The notes: generated from the sequence alone by a model not told the origin. A stretch of DNA of 64,000 nt from Saccharospirillum sp965652395 (GCA_965652395.1 CBFGUW010000017.1:1-64000), one strand, 5' to 3'; counted from the first letter of the stretch, positions 51,510-60,929 are shown. Made by a program: numbers and translations.

Positions 51510-52445
51510 TCAAATACGTTCGGAGAAATAGTCGGTTATCCGCTGCTTCACTTGTGCGTCCTTCAGTATCCGATAGTGCCCCAACCCTCGGGTAAACAAG
51601 GTTTCGGCCTGGGTCCAGTAACTCGCCGTCCGTTCAAAATCGTCCCAATGAACCTCTTCATCGTTCCTGTCGGCGACCATCAATCCGGGGGTGTTGAGTT
51701 GTTGGGCGGCGAAGTCATGGCATAGCCGATCCCAAATGGGCTCGGAGATTCCCAAATGCCGCTCCCCGATTTCGACCGAGTAATCGCCAAGTTTGTGTTT
51801 AAAAGCGGCTTTCACCCGGTCGGACACGCCGATGAATCCACAAAACGTATCCACCATGGCCTCGATATTCAGCCCGGGTGAGATCAACGACAGATAGCCC
51901 GGCTGTAACCCCTGTTCCAGTGCCTGCACCACCGTCTGGCAACCAATGGAGTGAGCGATAACTCCGGCGGGCTGCCCCAGCAGATCCTGAATGGCCAGCA
52001 ATACCTGAACAAACTCATAGAGATTGGTCTGGCGGGTCGGGTTCAAGCCGTGTCCGGGCAGATCGAACAGGCACACCTGGTATCCGGATTCGACCAAAGG
52101 GGCCACCAGGCTGCGGAACTGGCTGCCACTGCCGCGCCAGCCATGCACCCCGAAGATAAGCGGTGCTGTCGGCGAGCCCCAGCAGTACAGGTCGATCCCT
52201 TCCGGACCAAAATGCAGCAGCAACCGCCGGTCCGCACTGTTCCAGAATGCCTGGGTGCGTTTACCCGGGCGGCTGTGAACCGGCGTGAACCACATGCGGT
52301 TCAGCAAGGCTCCCGCTGCAGTGGGAGAGACCAACCCCAGGCCGTTCAAACTCTTCCCCAATACCCGATAGCGCTTCGGCATCGGACGTGCCTGAGGCGT
52401 GGTCTTGGCGATACGGCCGGTGGATGAGGTTTGGTGAAGCGTCAT
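51510..52445 (-). CDS. alpha/beta hydrolase
   Basis: A 311-residue hydrolase: the oxyanion-region HGWRGSGSQFRSL, nucleophile in IAHSIGCQTVV (HSIG, a G-x-S-x-G variant lacking the first Gly), acid in the VADRNDEEVHWDD region, and catalytic His in RGLGHYRILKD. The N-terminal ~70 residues are basic and may be a poorly structured or targeting region. AGGAAG precedes the ATG by 7 bases. It is divergent from an AraC/GlxA regulator that may control it. Substrate unknown. Confidence 0.85.
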   Translation of the reverse strand: MTLHQTSSTGRIAKTTPQARPMPKRYRVLGKSLNGLGLVSPTAAGALLNRMWFTPVHSRPGKRTQAFWNSADRRLLLHFGPEGIDLYCWGSPTAPLIFGVHGWRGSGSQFRSLVAPLVESGYQVCLFDLPGHGLNPTRQTNLYEFVQVLLAIQDLLGQPAGVIAHSIGCQTVVQALEQGLQPGYLSLISPGLNIEAMVDTFCGFIGVSDRVKAAFKHKLGDYSVEIGERHLGISEPIWDRLCHDFAAQQLNTPGLMVADRNDEEVHWDDFERTASYWTQAETLFTRGLGHYRILKDAQVKQRITDYFSERI

Positions 52446-52551
52446 GGCGGGCTTCCTTTGGTGTGTTGAATAACGCCTCGCAGTCTGCTCCTTGTTGATT
52501 CGGTTCATAAGTGTCATATTTGACATCTTACTGGCGAAAAGGGTCGTCGCG

Positions 52552-53604
52552 ATGAAAGTGGTCATTCTCCTCACCGATCGGTGTGCCGGCTCCCTGGCGG
52601 TGAGTCTGGTGGATGCGTTGATTACCGCCAACTACTGCCATATCAAAGCCGGTGCTGAAAACCCGCTGTTTGAGTGGGTGCTCACCTCGGTCGATGGTAA
52701 GCCGGTGATGCCGTTCAACGGTATACCGCTGACACCGGATTGTTCCATAGAGGATCTGTACCGTGACGACAGTACGGCCATCGAAGACCAGATCTGGATA
52801 GTGCCGTCCATTTACGATGCCGTCTCACGCCAAACCAAGATCACCGACGCCCTGCAACAACTGAAACCGATGATCAGTCTAGTGAGCGATCACTACCGGC
52901 GCGGCGGTCAATTGGCCAGCTGCTGCACCGGTTCCTTTCTGCTCGCGGCAGCCGGGGTGCTGGATCACTATCCCGCCCTGATGCACTGGCGCAGCGAACT
53001 AAACTTCAAACAGCTGTTCCCTCACCTGAAAATCGACACCCGCTCGCCGCTGGTCGATTACGGTCGCATCATCTGTACCACCGGAGGTGCCCAAAGTTGT
53101 CATCAATTGGTGATCCATCTGGTCGAGAAGTATCACAGCGATGGCCTGGCCATGGCCTTGGCCAAGATGCTGCAGGTTGATCGTCACCCAACGCCACCGG
53201 TGGTGTATGGCGCCACCCGGGAAGACCCAGGCCACAACGACGAGAAAGTCCGTATTGTCCAGGCCCGGTTCCGCGAAAATCTGCACCGTCAGGTCAGTGT
53301 CGAGCAATTGGCGGATGGCTTGAACATCAGCGATCGGCAATTGATCCGCCGTTTCCGTCAGGCCACCGGCCTGTCACCGCTCAAATATTTGCAAAAGGAA
53401 CGTCTGAAACGCGCATGCCAGCTGTTGGAAAACAGCCGCTTGACCTCGGCCCGTATCGCACTGGAAGTCGGTTATCAGGATGAGAGTAATTTCCGGCGCC
53501 TGTTCAAACGGGAGCTGGGTATGACAATGGAGCACTACCGCAGCCAGTTTGGTGGCATGAAAGTGATTGAGCGGGAGGCAACGCAGCCGGTGCCCGCTCA
53601 ATGA
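52552..53604 (+). CDS. GlxA-type transcriptional regulator (DJ-1/PfpI plus AraC HTH)
   Basis: A 350-residue regulator. Residues ~1-200 form a class I glutamine-amidotransferase-like domain with the nucleophile-elbow cysteine in ASCCTGSFLLAAAGVL, followed by a C-terminal AraC DNA-binding domain with two helix-turn-helix motifs (QLADGLNISDRQLIRRFRQA; ARIALEVGYQDESNFRRLFK). Such proteins often sense nitrogen-containing or lipid-derived metabolites. The ATG at 52552 fits the domain start. It is divergent from the hydrolase gene at 51510-52445. Confidence 0.92.
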   Translation: MKVVILLTDRCAGSLAVSLVDALITANYCHIKAGAENPLFEWVLTSVDGKPVMPFNGIPLTPDCSIEDLYRDDSTAIEDQIWIVPSIYDAVSRQTKITDALQQLKPMISLVSDHYRRGGQLASCCTGSFLLAAAGVLDHYPALMHWRSELNFKQLFPHLKIDTRSPLVDYGRIICTTGGAQSCHQLVIHLVEKYHSDGLAMALAKMLQVDRHPTPPVVYGATREDPGHNDEKVRIVQARFRENLHRQVSVEQLADGLNISDRQLIRRFRQATGLSPLKYLQKERLKRACQLLENSRLTSARIALEVGYQDESNFRRLFKRELGMTMEHYRSQFGGMKVIEREATQPVPAQ

Positions 53605-53611
53605 GGTTGGA

Positions 53612-53854
53612 TTAGGCTTTCCAGAACGGCTTGGCGGCCTCCTGACGCAGCGCCCCGGTGGGCAGTCCGGTGTCTTTCTCGACACGGGCGATGTCCATTA
53701 GCGGTAACTCCGCACGCAGTTGTGAACGGACTTTGTGGCGCCAAAACCAGACTTTGAGGGTCGTCTTAACCCGCCGCCACGAATCGATGGTTTCGGGGTG
53801 ACATTCAACGCAATCCTGGAAGGTTCTATAGTGATGTTCCGATGCAGTGGTCAT
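53612..53854 (-). CDS. DUF1127 domain protein
   Basis: An 80-residue protein. The C-terminal half matches the DUF1127 family by pattern (VWFWRHKVRSQLRAELPLMDIARVEKDTGL and EAAKPFWKA; shown in parts of family length). DUF1127 proteins are small Arg-rich proteins; some bind RNA or affect phosphate uptake. GGAGG lies 8 bases before the ATG at 53854, making it preferable to the ATG five codons upstream. It is divergent from the LysR gene. Confidence 0.78.
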   Translation of the reverse strand: MTTASEHHYRTFQDCVECHPETIDSWRRVKTTLKVWFWRHKVRSQLRAELPLMDIARVEKDTGLPTGALRQEAAKPFWKA

Positions 53855-53962
53855 GGCATTGGCCTCCATAAAAGATGAATGAGATCGGGCCTGTCATTGC
53901 TATTAAACTGCTCTAGAATGACTGAATCCATCAGTCTTTAATGAAGGGGGCGTTCGTAAAGC

Positions 53963-54883
53963 ATGAACATCAAGTTGGATAAGCTGCGTTCATTCGTGCT
54001 GGTGGCCGATGAAGGCAACCTGACCCGGGCCGCCAAGCGACGTCACACCACGCCCTCGGCCGTCAGCGAACATCTGCGCCAGCTCGAAGATCAGTTTGGT
54101 CTGCCTCTGTTCGCACGCTCCAGCCGTGGTATGGAACTCACTCCGGAAGGTCGAAAGTTGCTGCCTCCGGCCCGTCAGGCGCTGATGCAGATCGCCGAGT
54201 TGGACGAAATTGCCCGCTCATTGCGTTGTGAAACCCCGACCACCCTGGTCCTTGGCTTGAACGCACCGCCGGAGTATCTAAAGGTCGATCAATTGTTGCG
54301 CCTGACGGCTCAGGAGCTGCCTGAAGTGAAGGTGGAATTGGTGACCAGCAGTTCCAAACTAGTTGTCGACCAAGTGCATGAAAGCAAGATGGACCTCGGG
54401 TTCATGTACGGCGATCCGACTCGGGATTCGATAGAGCCCATCCGCCTGGCTGACATTGGGTTCTGCGTCGTTGGCCCCTCCGACTGTAAATTGCAGGCAT
54501 TACCGAGCCACCCGGAAGAACGCCGAGCCTTACCCTGGATCTGGCCTTCCTGTAACTGCCCGTTGTCACAGATGATGCCCGGCATTGTCGGCTTTGATCG
54601 GGAACAAGTCAGAGTGCTATCGAGCGCGGAAGATGAACACGTAACGCTGACCATGGTTCGTGCAGGCTTGGGTTACGGCGTGGTTGAAAAAGAGCTGGCA
54701 CAGCACTGGGCGGGTCGTGGCAGTGTGCGCATCATCGAAGAGGTATCCTCCAAAACCAGCCTCAACCTGGTGGTGCGTCGTGATCGTTTGGCTCGCACGC
54801 CCATTACGACAGTGGTGGAAATTGCCCGAAGGCTATGGGAAGACAGGGTGGTTGATGTCAGAAAAACGGAACCTGTGGGTTAA
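53963..54883 (+). CDS. LysR family transcriptional regulator
   Basis: A 306-residue regulator with an N-terminal winged helix-turn-helix (residues 1-65: MNIKLDKLRSFVLVADEGNL, then TTPSAVSEHLRQLEDQFGLPLF) and a C-terminal periplasmic-binding-like effector domain. A GGGGG stretch lies upstream of the ATG. The neighbours do not identify its target: the divergent DUF1127 gene is the only gene sharing its promoter region. Confidence 0.92.
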   Translation: MNIKLDKLRSFVLVADEGNLTRAAKRRHTTPSAVSEHLRQLEDQFGLPLFARSSRGMELTPEGRKLLPPARQALMQIAELDEIARSLRCETPTTLVLGLNAPPEYLKVDQLLRLTAQELPEVKVELVTSSSKLVVDQVHESKMDLGFMYGDPTRDSIEPIRLADIGFCVVGPSDCKLQALPSHPEERRALPWIWPSCNCPLSQMMPGIVGFDREQVRVLSSAEDEHVTLTMVRAGLGYGVVEKELAQHWAGRGSVRIIEEVSSKTSLNLVVRRDRLARTPITTVVEIARRLWEDRVVDVRKTEPVG

Positions 54884-54929
54884 CCATCTCATCTGGCGGG
54901 CGCGGAACCGCTACCGGGTTTTAGAAAAT

Positions 54930-54950
54930 CCCCGCCGGTGTCCGGCGGGG
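54930..54950 (-). terminator. terminator of the SDR gene
   Basis: CCCCGCCGG and CCGGCGGGG form a 9-bp stem with a 3-nt loop; on the minus strand it is followed by ATTTTCT. It lies 7 bp after the SDR stop codon. Confidence 0.8.
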
Positions 54951-54957
54951 CGGTTGG

Positions 54958-55725
54958 TCACAAGTAAGTCGCCGCCAGTCCTCCATCGATGGGGATATTG
55001 GCGCCGCAGATCCAGCGGGATTCGTCGGCGCAGAGAAAGGCAATCACGTCCGCTATTTCATCGGCGAAGGCGGGTCGTTTCATTCGATCCGCGTCATTCG
55101 CGACCCGTTCTTCACCCAGCATGGTGACGAAATCTCCCAGGATAGGTGTGAATACCGGCCCGGGGGCGACACAGTTCATGCGCACATCCCGTTGTTTAAA
55201 CCAGAGCGGCGCATGGGTGGTGGTCCAAACAATCAGGGCTTCCTTGAAATATTGGTAACAGGTTTCCTGAGGCACCGGGTTTTTCGTCAACCAGGCTGTC
55301 CCCTCGGCAAAGCTTGAAGTGGCGGCGAGGGATTTGTGTTGTTCCAGGCGCTCGGGCCAGTCCCGGCCGAGAATCGAAGCCACGTTCACAATGGAGCCTC
55401 CTGCCTTCATTTTGCCAAGAAGTTGTTCACTCAGGTGGCGCAGACCCAGGTAGTTCACTCGCCCCACCAGATCCACGTCGGCGGTGCCGGGCACGCCCGC
55501 GATGTTGCACAGGGCGTCGATGCCGTTTGGCAGTTGGTCCACCAGGCGGTCAATGGCGGCCGTATCACCCAGATCCGCCTGATGGATAGCGGTGAGCGTC
55601 AAAGCGGGTTCATTGCGATCCACTCCTATGACACGCGCCCCTTGCAGGCGTGCAAAACGGGCGACTTCGGCGCCAATGCCGGAGGAAACGCCGGTCACGA
55701 CCAGAGTTTTGTCTTGCAGTTTCAT
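54958..55725 (-). CDS. short-chain dehydrogenase, aryl-alcohol type
   Basis: A 255-residue NAD(P)-dependent SDR: cofactor motif TGVSSGIG at residues 11-18, NIAG at ~94, catalytic Ser in NVASILGRD, and YxxxK as YQYFKEA. The long insert between Ser and Tyr (ERLEQHKSLAATSSFAEGTA) and overall pattern resemble coniferyl-alcohol dehydrogenase and 3-alpha-hydroxysteroid dehydrogenases. It is downstream of a benzaldehyde-type dehydrogenase, so it probably oxidises an aromatic alcohol to the aldehyde. Confidence 0.82.
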   Translation of the reverse strand: MKLQDKTLVVTGVSSGIGAEVARFARLQGARVIGVDRNEPALTLTAIHQADLGDTAAIDRLVDQLPNGIDALCNIAGVPGTADVDLVGRVNYLGLRHLSEQLLGKMKAGGSIVNVASILGRDWPERLEQHKSLAATSSFAEGTAWLTKNPVPQETCYQYFKEALIVWTTTHAPLWFKQRDVRMNCVAPGPVFTPILGDFVTMLGEERVANDADRMKRPAFADEIADVIAFLCADESRWICGANIPIDGGLAATYL

Positions 55726-55757
55726 GGTGGTGTCCTTTTGTTATGGTTTCTTGTGAA

Positions 55758-57221
55758 TTAGAAGGGATACTGAGGTGCCGTGTCTTTCACCGTGACCCAT
55801 TGCCAATGGGTGTAGTTTTCCCAGTCGGAGGGACCACCCACAGCGCTGCCATTGCCCGATTGACCAAAACCCCCAAAGGGATTGATGCATTCATCGTTTA
55901 CGGTCTGGTCGTTGATGTGCAGCAAGCCCACGTGCAATTGCTGGCCGATGGCGGTGGCGCGACCGACATTATTGGAAATCACCGCTCCGGCCAGGCCGTA
56001 TTCGGTACGGTTGGCAAGTGCAACGGCTTCGTCGTCGCTGCCGAAGGTGATCAGGTTGGCGACCGGCGCGAACACTTCCTCATCGAAGGCGCGCATACCG
56101 GGTTTGACACCCGACAAGACGGTGGGTGAGTAGAACAGGCCATCGTATTGTCCGCCGGTTTCCAAAATGGCGCCGGCGGCGATGCTGTCCTGAACAATGG
56201 CATGGGCGCGTTGTAACTGACGTTCGTTGATCAGCGGGCCGATGGCGACCTGACCACTGGCCGGGTCTCCCACTGGTAGATGACGGGCTTTTTCGACCAC
56301 TTTGGCCGTCAGTTCAGCGGCGATTTTTTCATGCACCAGAATGCGGCTGGACGCCATACAGATCTGCCCCTGATGCAGGTAAGCCCCCCATGCGATGTTA
56401 CTGGCGGCAAGATCCAGGTCGGCATCGTCGAGGACAATCAAACTGCTGTTGCCGCCGAGTTCCAGAGATACTTTTTTCAAGTGTCGACCGCACAGCTCGC
56501 CGACCTTGCGACCGGCCTGGGTCGAACCGGTAAAGGCCACCATGCCGATCTCCGGCGCCGAACACAGAGCTTCGCCAGCCTCTATACCACCGGGTAATAC
56601 CTGATAAAGACCCTTTGGCAGACCTGCGGCTTCGAACGCCAGGGCCATGATGTAGCCGCCGGACACCGGTGTTTGGGGGTCTGGTTTGGTAACGACGGCG
56701 TTACCCGCCGCCAAGGCGGGGGCGATTGAACGAAGCGATAGAATCAGCGGGAAATTGAACGGGGAAATCACCCCCACCACGCCCAGCGGAACGCGTTTCG
56801 CGTAGGATTGTCGGTCTGGGGTTGAAGCCAGGGTTAGCCCGGTGGGTTGCAAAACCATGGATGAGGCCAGTTGCAGCAGAGTGACCGCCTCGCGGATTTC
56901 ATGTTCCGCCTTGGGAAGAATGCCTCCGGTCTCCCGTGCGATGATCAATGCCAGTTCTTCGGCGTTGTTTTGCAGGTAATCGGCGGCTTTCAGGAAGATG
57001 GCGGCGCGTTCCCGTACCGGCATCCGGACCCAGGCTTTCTGGGCGATGGCGGCGCTGGCGGTGGCGATTTGAACGTCGCCAGCCGAGGCTTCACCGGTGG
57101 TGGTCAGAATGCCTCCGGTGGCCGGTTCCACTACCTCGTTCAGGCGGGACGTGGCGGTCCACTCGCCGGTGAAGAGCGTGCCCCGCCAGGGGGCTGTGTC
57201 GAGTAGGGCGGTGTTTGTCAT
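55758..57221 (-). CDS. benzaldehyde dehydrogenase (NAD)-like
   Basis: A 487-residue aldehyde dehydrogenase. Catalytic Glu is in SLELGGNSSLIV and catalytic Cys in HQGQICMASSRILV; the family N-terminus (MTNTALLDTAPWRGTLFTGEW) is like XylC-type benzaldehyde dehydrogenases. It would oxidise an aromatic aldehyde to the acid using NAD. The ATG at 57221 has GGAG upstream and gives the normal start; the frame is open 63 codons further. It is preceded by a sigma-54 promoter and followed by an SDR gene after 32 bp. Confidence 0.88.
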   Translation of the reverse strand: MTNTALLDTAPWRGTLFTGEWTATSRLNEVVEPATGGILTTTGEASAGDVQIATASAAIAQKAWVRMPVRERAAIFLKAADYLQNNAEELALIIARETGGILPKAEHEIREAVTLLQLASSMVLQPTGLTLASTPDRQSYAKRVPLGVVGVISPFNFPLILSLRSIAPALAAGNAVVTKPDPQTPVSGGYIMALAFEAAGLPKGLYQVLPGGIEAGEALCSAPEIGMVAFTGSTQAGRKVGELCGRHLKKVSLELGGNSSLIVLDDADLDLAASNIAWGAYLHQGQICMASSRILVHEKIAAELTAKVVEKARHLPVGDPASGQVAIGPLINERQLQRAHAIVQDSIAAGAILETGGQYDGLFYSPTVLSGVKPGMRAFDEEVFAPVANLITFGSDDEAVALANRTEYGLAGAVISNNVGRATAIGQQLHVGLLHINDQTVNDECINPFGGFGQSGNGSAVGGPSDWENYTHWQWVTVKDTAPQYPF

Positions 57222-57277
57222 TGTTGTTCTCCGTCGGTGAATCGAAGCCCGGTGAGTGCCGGGCGATAAGCCCTTGA

Positions 57278-57292
57278 GCAAGCGCTGTGCCC
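57278..57292 (-). promoter_or_regulatory. sigma-54 promoter of the aldehyde dehydrogenase operon
   Basis: On the minus strand GGGCACAGCGCTTGC fits the -24/-12 consensus, with GG and GC 10 bases apart. The predicted start is near 57266, about 45 bp before the aldehyde dehydrogenase ATG. Confidence 0.8.
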
Positions 57293-57402
57293 GGTTGCCC
57301 TTTACAGCGGTTCGGAGGGTGTAACTCATTGTTTTGACGCCAATAAAAGGCGAGTGATGTGTTACGGGAGCGGCGTTTCGGCCCAGGAGTGGGACGCTGC
57401 GT

Positions 57403-57454
57403 TTGATCAAATGATGAAGACGGAAGGTGTGACAGTGGTTGAGTTGATTAAATC
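57403..57454. promoter_or_regulatory. XylR-like upstream activating sites
   Basis: TTGATCAAATG (57403-57413) and TTGATTAAATC (57444-57454) match the XylR binding pattern TTGANCAAATC with one mismatch each. They lie about 137-188 bp upstream of the predicted sigma-54 start, the usual enhancer distance, and 66-117 bp before the regulator gene, so autoregulation is also possible. Binding is inferred. Confidence 0.6.
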
Positions 57455-57519
57455 AGCAAGACTATAGTCGAAGGTGGTCTAAGAGCCCTCCATAACAACA
57501 AGACACAGGTTCAACCATC

Positions 57520-59319
57520 ATGAAGGCGCCCGAACGAATTTCCCTGGCGGCGATGTCCCGCGACAGTGACCGCGTATTGTTGCGCGGTAATTCCAAAGAA
57601 CTGGATTTCCAGCATTCGCCAACGCTGGAGGAACTGACCGAATGCCTCAGTTTCTCGCCGGGCGACGGCCGCATCTGGCTGAACGATCAGCGCATGCTGA
57701 TGCTTCACGCCTCTTCTTTCGGTGTTTTCCGTCGTGAAATGATCGATACCCTGGGCATTGATCGGACCCGTGGTTTATTGACCCGCACCGGCTATGTCTC
57801 CGGCACGCGGGACGCCGAGCTGGTACGCCAGCGTTGGCCCAATGCCGACCCGGCTTCCATATTTGGTGCCGGAACCCAGCTTCATGGTCTGGAAGGGTTG
57901 GTCAAGGTCGAACCGGTGCATTTTGAGTTCGACACCGAAAAAGGCATCTACGAAGGCGAGTTCTTCTGGCATCACAGCAGTGAAGATGAAGAGCATGTCG
58001 CGGCCTACGGTATTGGAACCGATCCGGTGTGCTGGATGGAGTTAGGCTACGCCATGGGCTATGTCAGTGGTCTTATCGGGTCTCTGGTGATATTTCGCGA
58101 GGTCGAATGCCGGGCCATGGGACACTCCAAGTGTCGGGTGATTGGGAAGTCGGCGGACCGATGGGAGGATATCGAAGACGATTTGCGTTACTTGAACGCA
58201 TCCAGCAAGACGGCAGCCCGTTCGACCAAGGCAACATCGGTGGCCTTGCCAGAAGTATCGATGGGGGCACTCTCTGAAGACGCGAAAATGATTGGTGCTT
58301 CGGCGGCGTTCACGGCGGCCAGTCATGCGCTCAAACGGGTGGCCAATACCCGAGCGACTGTGCTGCTGACCGGGGAGTCCGGCGTAGGCAAGGAATTGTT
58401 CGCCACACACTTGCACCAGATGAGTGACCGGAATGCCGGTCCCTTTGTTGCCTTTAACTGTGCCGCCATACCGGAAAGCCTGATGGAGTCCGAATTGTTT
58501 GGTGTGGAACGCGGCGCTTTCACCGGTGCCAATCACAGCCGGGCCGGGCGCTTTGAACGAGCCCAGGTCGGCACCCTTTTCTTGGATGAAATCGCGACGC
58601 TGAGCCTTGCGGGTCAGAGTAAGCTGCTGCGCGCGTTGCAGGAACGCGAAGTGGAACGAGTGGGCGGTAGTCGAGCTATCCCAGTGGACGTCGGGCTGGT
58701 GGCCGCCACCAATGTCGACCTGCGCGACGCTGTGGCCCGGGGTGACTTTCGCGAGGACCTCTTCTACCGCCTGAATGTGTTCCCAATCACACTGCCGCCG
58801 CTGCGTGAACGTCGCGATGACATCCCCTTGTTGATCAACCACTTCCTCAATCACTACGGCCAGCTGCATGGCCGACCTGTCAATGGCATGACCGGCAAAG
58901 CGACACAGGCGCTGCTGAATTACGGCTTTCCAGGCAACATCCGCGAGCTGCAAAACCTGATAGAGCGGGGCGTCATCGCCGCTGAGGAAGGCGAACCGGT
59001 GGACCTGCCGCATCTGTTTCACAACGAGCACGTACCGCGAGAACTGCTTTACTCGGTCACCGCGACTGGGAACCTGACCAGCGGCGAGACTGACCGGCAG
59101 GAAGAGGAAACGCTGCTTGAACACTTGGTCAGACTAAGTGGCAGTGACCAGCCACTGTCTTTCGATGAAGTGGAACAACGTCTGTTACGGGAAGCGGTCG
59201 AGCGGGCCGGAGGTAACCTCGCCGAAGCGGCGCGGTACGTTGGCTTGACGCGGGCGCAATTGGCTTATCGACTGAAGAAGGGAGTGAACCCCGTACCCAA
59301 GCGCCCAGGTTCCGGCTAA
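57520..59319 (+). CDS. sigma-54-dependent activator, XylR/DmpR type
   Basis: A 599-residue enhancer-binding protein. Residues ~25-210 form the XylR_N and V4R sensory domains that bind aromatic compounds directly (the V4R Cys-containing end is CRAMGHSKCRVIGKS). The AAA+ core has Walker A GESGVGKE, the sigma-54 contact motif GAFTGA and GTLFLDEI. The C-terminal Fis-type HTH ends NLAEAARYVGLTRAQLAYRLKK. It is divergent from the aldehyde dehydrogenase operon, whose promoter is sigma-54 dependent, so it is the probable activator of that operon. Confidence 0.93.
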   Translation: MKAPERISLAAMSRDSDRVLLRGNSKELDFQHSPTLEELTECLSFSPGDGRIWLNDQRMLMLHASSFGVFRREMIDTLGIDRTRGLLTRTGYVSGTRDAELVRQRWPNADPASIFGAGTQLHGLEGLVKVEPVHFEFDTEKGIYEGEFFWHHSSEDEEHVAAYGIGTDPVCWMELGYAMGYVSGLIGSLVIFREVECRAMGHSKCRVIGKSADRWEDIEDDLRYLNASSKTAARSTKATSVALPEVSMGALSEDAKMIGASAAFTAASHALKRVANTRATVLLTGESGVGKELFATHLHQMSDRNAGPFVAFNCAAIPESLMESELFGVERGAFTGANHSRAGRFERAQVGTLFLDEIATLSLAGQSKLLRALQEREVERVGGSRAIPVDVGLVAATNVDLRDAVARGDFREDLFYRLNVFPITLPPLRERRDDIPLLINHFLNHYGQLHGRPVNGMTGKATQALLNYGFPGNIRELQNLIERGVIAAEEGEPVDLPHLFHNEHVPRELLYSVTATGNLTSGETDRQEEETLLEHLVRLSGSDQPLSFDEVEQRLLREAVERAGGNLAEAARYVGLTRAQLAYRLKKGVNPVPKRPGSG

Positions 59320-59352
59320 AATGCGCGCCTTCTCTATCATTCCGAGGTCATC

Positions 59353-59919
59353 ATGCCTAAAGCCCCTGAGATCAAACCCGGTCACATCATAGAACTGGAC
59401 GGCGCCCAATACGCGGTCCGCAAGGTGGATGTCCACAGCCCCAGCGCCCGGGGTGCAGCCACCTTGTATAAAATGACGTTGGCTGAGTTGGTAACCAAGC
59501 GTAAGCGCGAGGAAGCGTTCAAGGGTGATGACCTGCTGACCCTGGCGGACTTCCAGTCCCGGACACTGCAATACCTGTTCGCCGATGGTGACATGCATAC
59601 TTTTATGGACAGCGAAGACTACGCTCAGCACATGTTGTCCAGTGAGGATCTCGGTGAGCAACTGGGCTGGCTGCATGAAGGTATGGAAGGCCTGACCGGC
59701 CTGGTGGTCAACGATGTGTTGGTGGCCATTGAGCTGCCCCAATCCGTCGTAAAAACCATCGTGGAAACCGCGCCCGGCATCAAAGGTGCTTCCGCTTCGG
59801 CGCGTACCAAACCGGCCATACTCGAAGGCGGAATTACCGTTCAGGTGCCGGAATACATCGAACAGGGCGAGCGTATCAAGGTCAATACCGAAAGCCGCAA
59901 ATTCATGTCCCGCGCCTGA
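59353..59919 (+). CDS. efpL: elongation factor P-like protein EfpL (YeiP)
   Basis: A 188-residue EF-P paralogue that relieves ribosome stalling. Three beta-barrel domains are expected. The loop that carries the modified residue in EF-P reads SPSARGAATLYKM, the arrangement of unmodified YeiP/EfpL (Arg at the tip) rather than EF-P. The C-terminal VPEYIEQGERIKVNTESRKFMSRA-like end is typical (VPEYIEQGERIKV, then KFMSRA). It is a single gene 33 bp after the activator. Confidence 0.93.
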   Translation: MPKAPEIKPGHIIELDGAQYAVRKVDVHSPSARGAATLYKMTLAELVTKRKREEAFKGDDLLTLADFQSRTLQYLFADGDMHTFMDSEDYAQHMLSSEDLGEQLGWLHEGMEGLTGLVVNDVLVAIELPQSVVKTIVETAPGIKGASASARTKPAILEGGITVQVPEYIEQGERIKVNTESRKFMSRA

Positions 59920-60149
59920 GTCGACCGACTCCAATGGCATGGACCTGACGGCGGCGTTTGGGTTCATGCCCGACTTGTTTCGAATCAATTGCGACCTTAA
60001 CAACTCTTGAATGAATTTTCCCCTGGTGAGAAATAAAACCCTAGACTAAAGTTAACAGCAGGATGGCACAGGCCGTTAACAATCAGATATTCATTCGAAT
60101 AGTCCTTAGGACATGGACACTGATCAACCCGTGGTAAGAGGTGATCCAG

Positions 60150-60881
60150 ATGTTCCGTTTATCTTTCTCGCTCCCCCTTCTTTTTACTTTGCTATTGGGC
60201 TTCGCCCAGGCTGATACCATTACCGCCGCTCAAGACCCTTGGCCGCCATTTGTGCAGGCACAGGGCGACCCGGGCCTCTCAGTCGATCTGGTTCGGGCGG
60301 CGCTCGAGCATGAAGGATATGAACTGAAAATGACCATCATGCCCTGGGCGCGGGCTCTCGATCAGGTGAAGGATGGCAACGTCGATGTGTTGGTCGCTAC
60401 CTGGTATACCGAAGAACGAACAGCTTTCCTGCGATACAGTGAACCCTATATCCAGAATTAGGTGAAATTCATCAAGCGGGTAGGGGATGATTTCGAATTC
60501 AACGGGCTTGAAAGTTTGACGGGTAAAACTGTCGGTGTGGTACGGGATTATGGTTATGGGGATGAATTTTCCAATGCCCCGAACTTCACCCGACCGGAAA
60601 CCAATAACATTGCCTCGAACCTGCTCAAGTTGGAATCCGGACGCATTGATTTAACGTTGGAGGATCAGATTGTTGCGCTGTCGACCATGAAAAACGAAGG
60701 CATTGATCCCAGTGCGTTTGAGTTCACCAACAATGCCCTGTCGGTGAACAATCTTCATGTGAGCAGTGGTATTGCCAATGCACGCAGCGAGGAAATTATC
60801 GCGGCTTTTAATCGGGGGCTCGCGGCTATCCGGGAAAATGGAAAGATGGCTGAATTACTGAAAAAGTATGGGGTCGAATGA
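60150..60881 (+). pseudogene. amino-acid type solute-binding protein, interrupted by an in-frame TAG
   Basis: A 243-codon SBP_bac_3 gene interrupted at codon 104 by a TAG (60459-60461). The part before the stop has a signal peptide (to about FAQA) and the domain start ITAAQDPWPPFV...VDLVRAALEHEGYE; the part after continues in the same frame (VKFIKRVGDDFEF, then GKTVGVVRDYGYGDEF, ending LLKKYGVE). Homologous folds read straight through this point, so a single base change (for example CAG to TAG) explains it. AGAGGTG precedes the ATG at 60150. It could be a recent pseudogene, a sequencing error, or a readthrough gene. Confidence 0.8.
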
Positions 60882-60929
60882 TGGCTTAGTCGGTTATTAG
60901 TCGGTTAAAAGCTGCGTATAACCGGCAAT

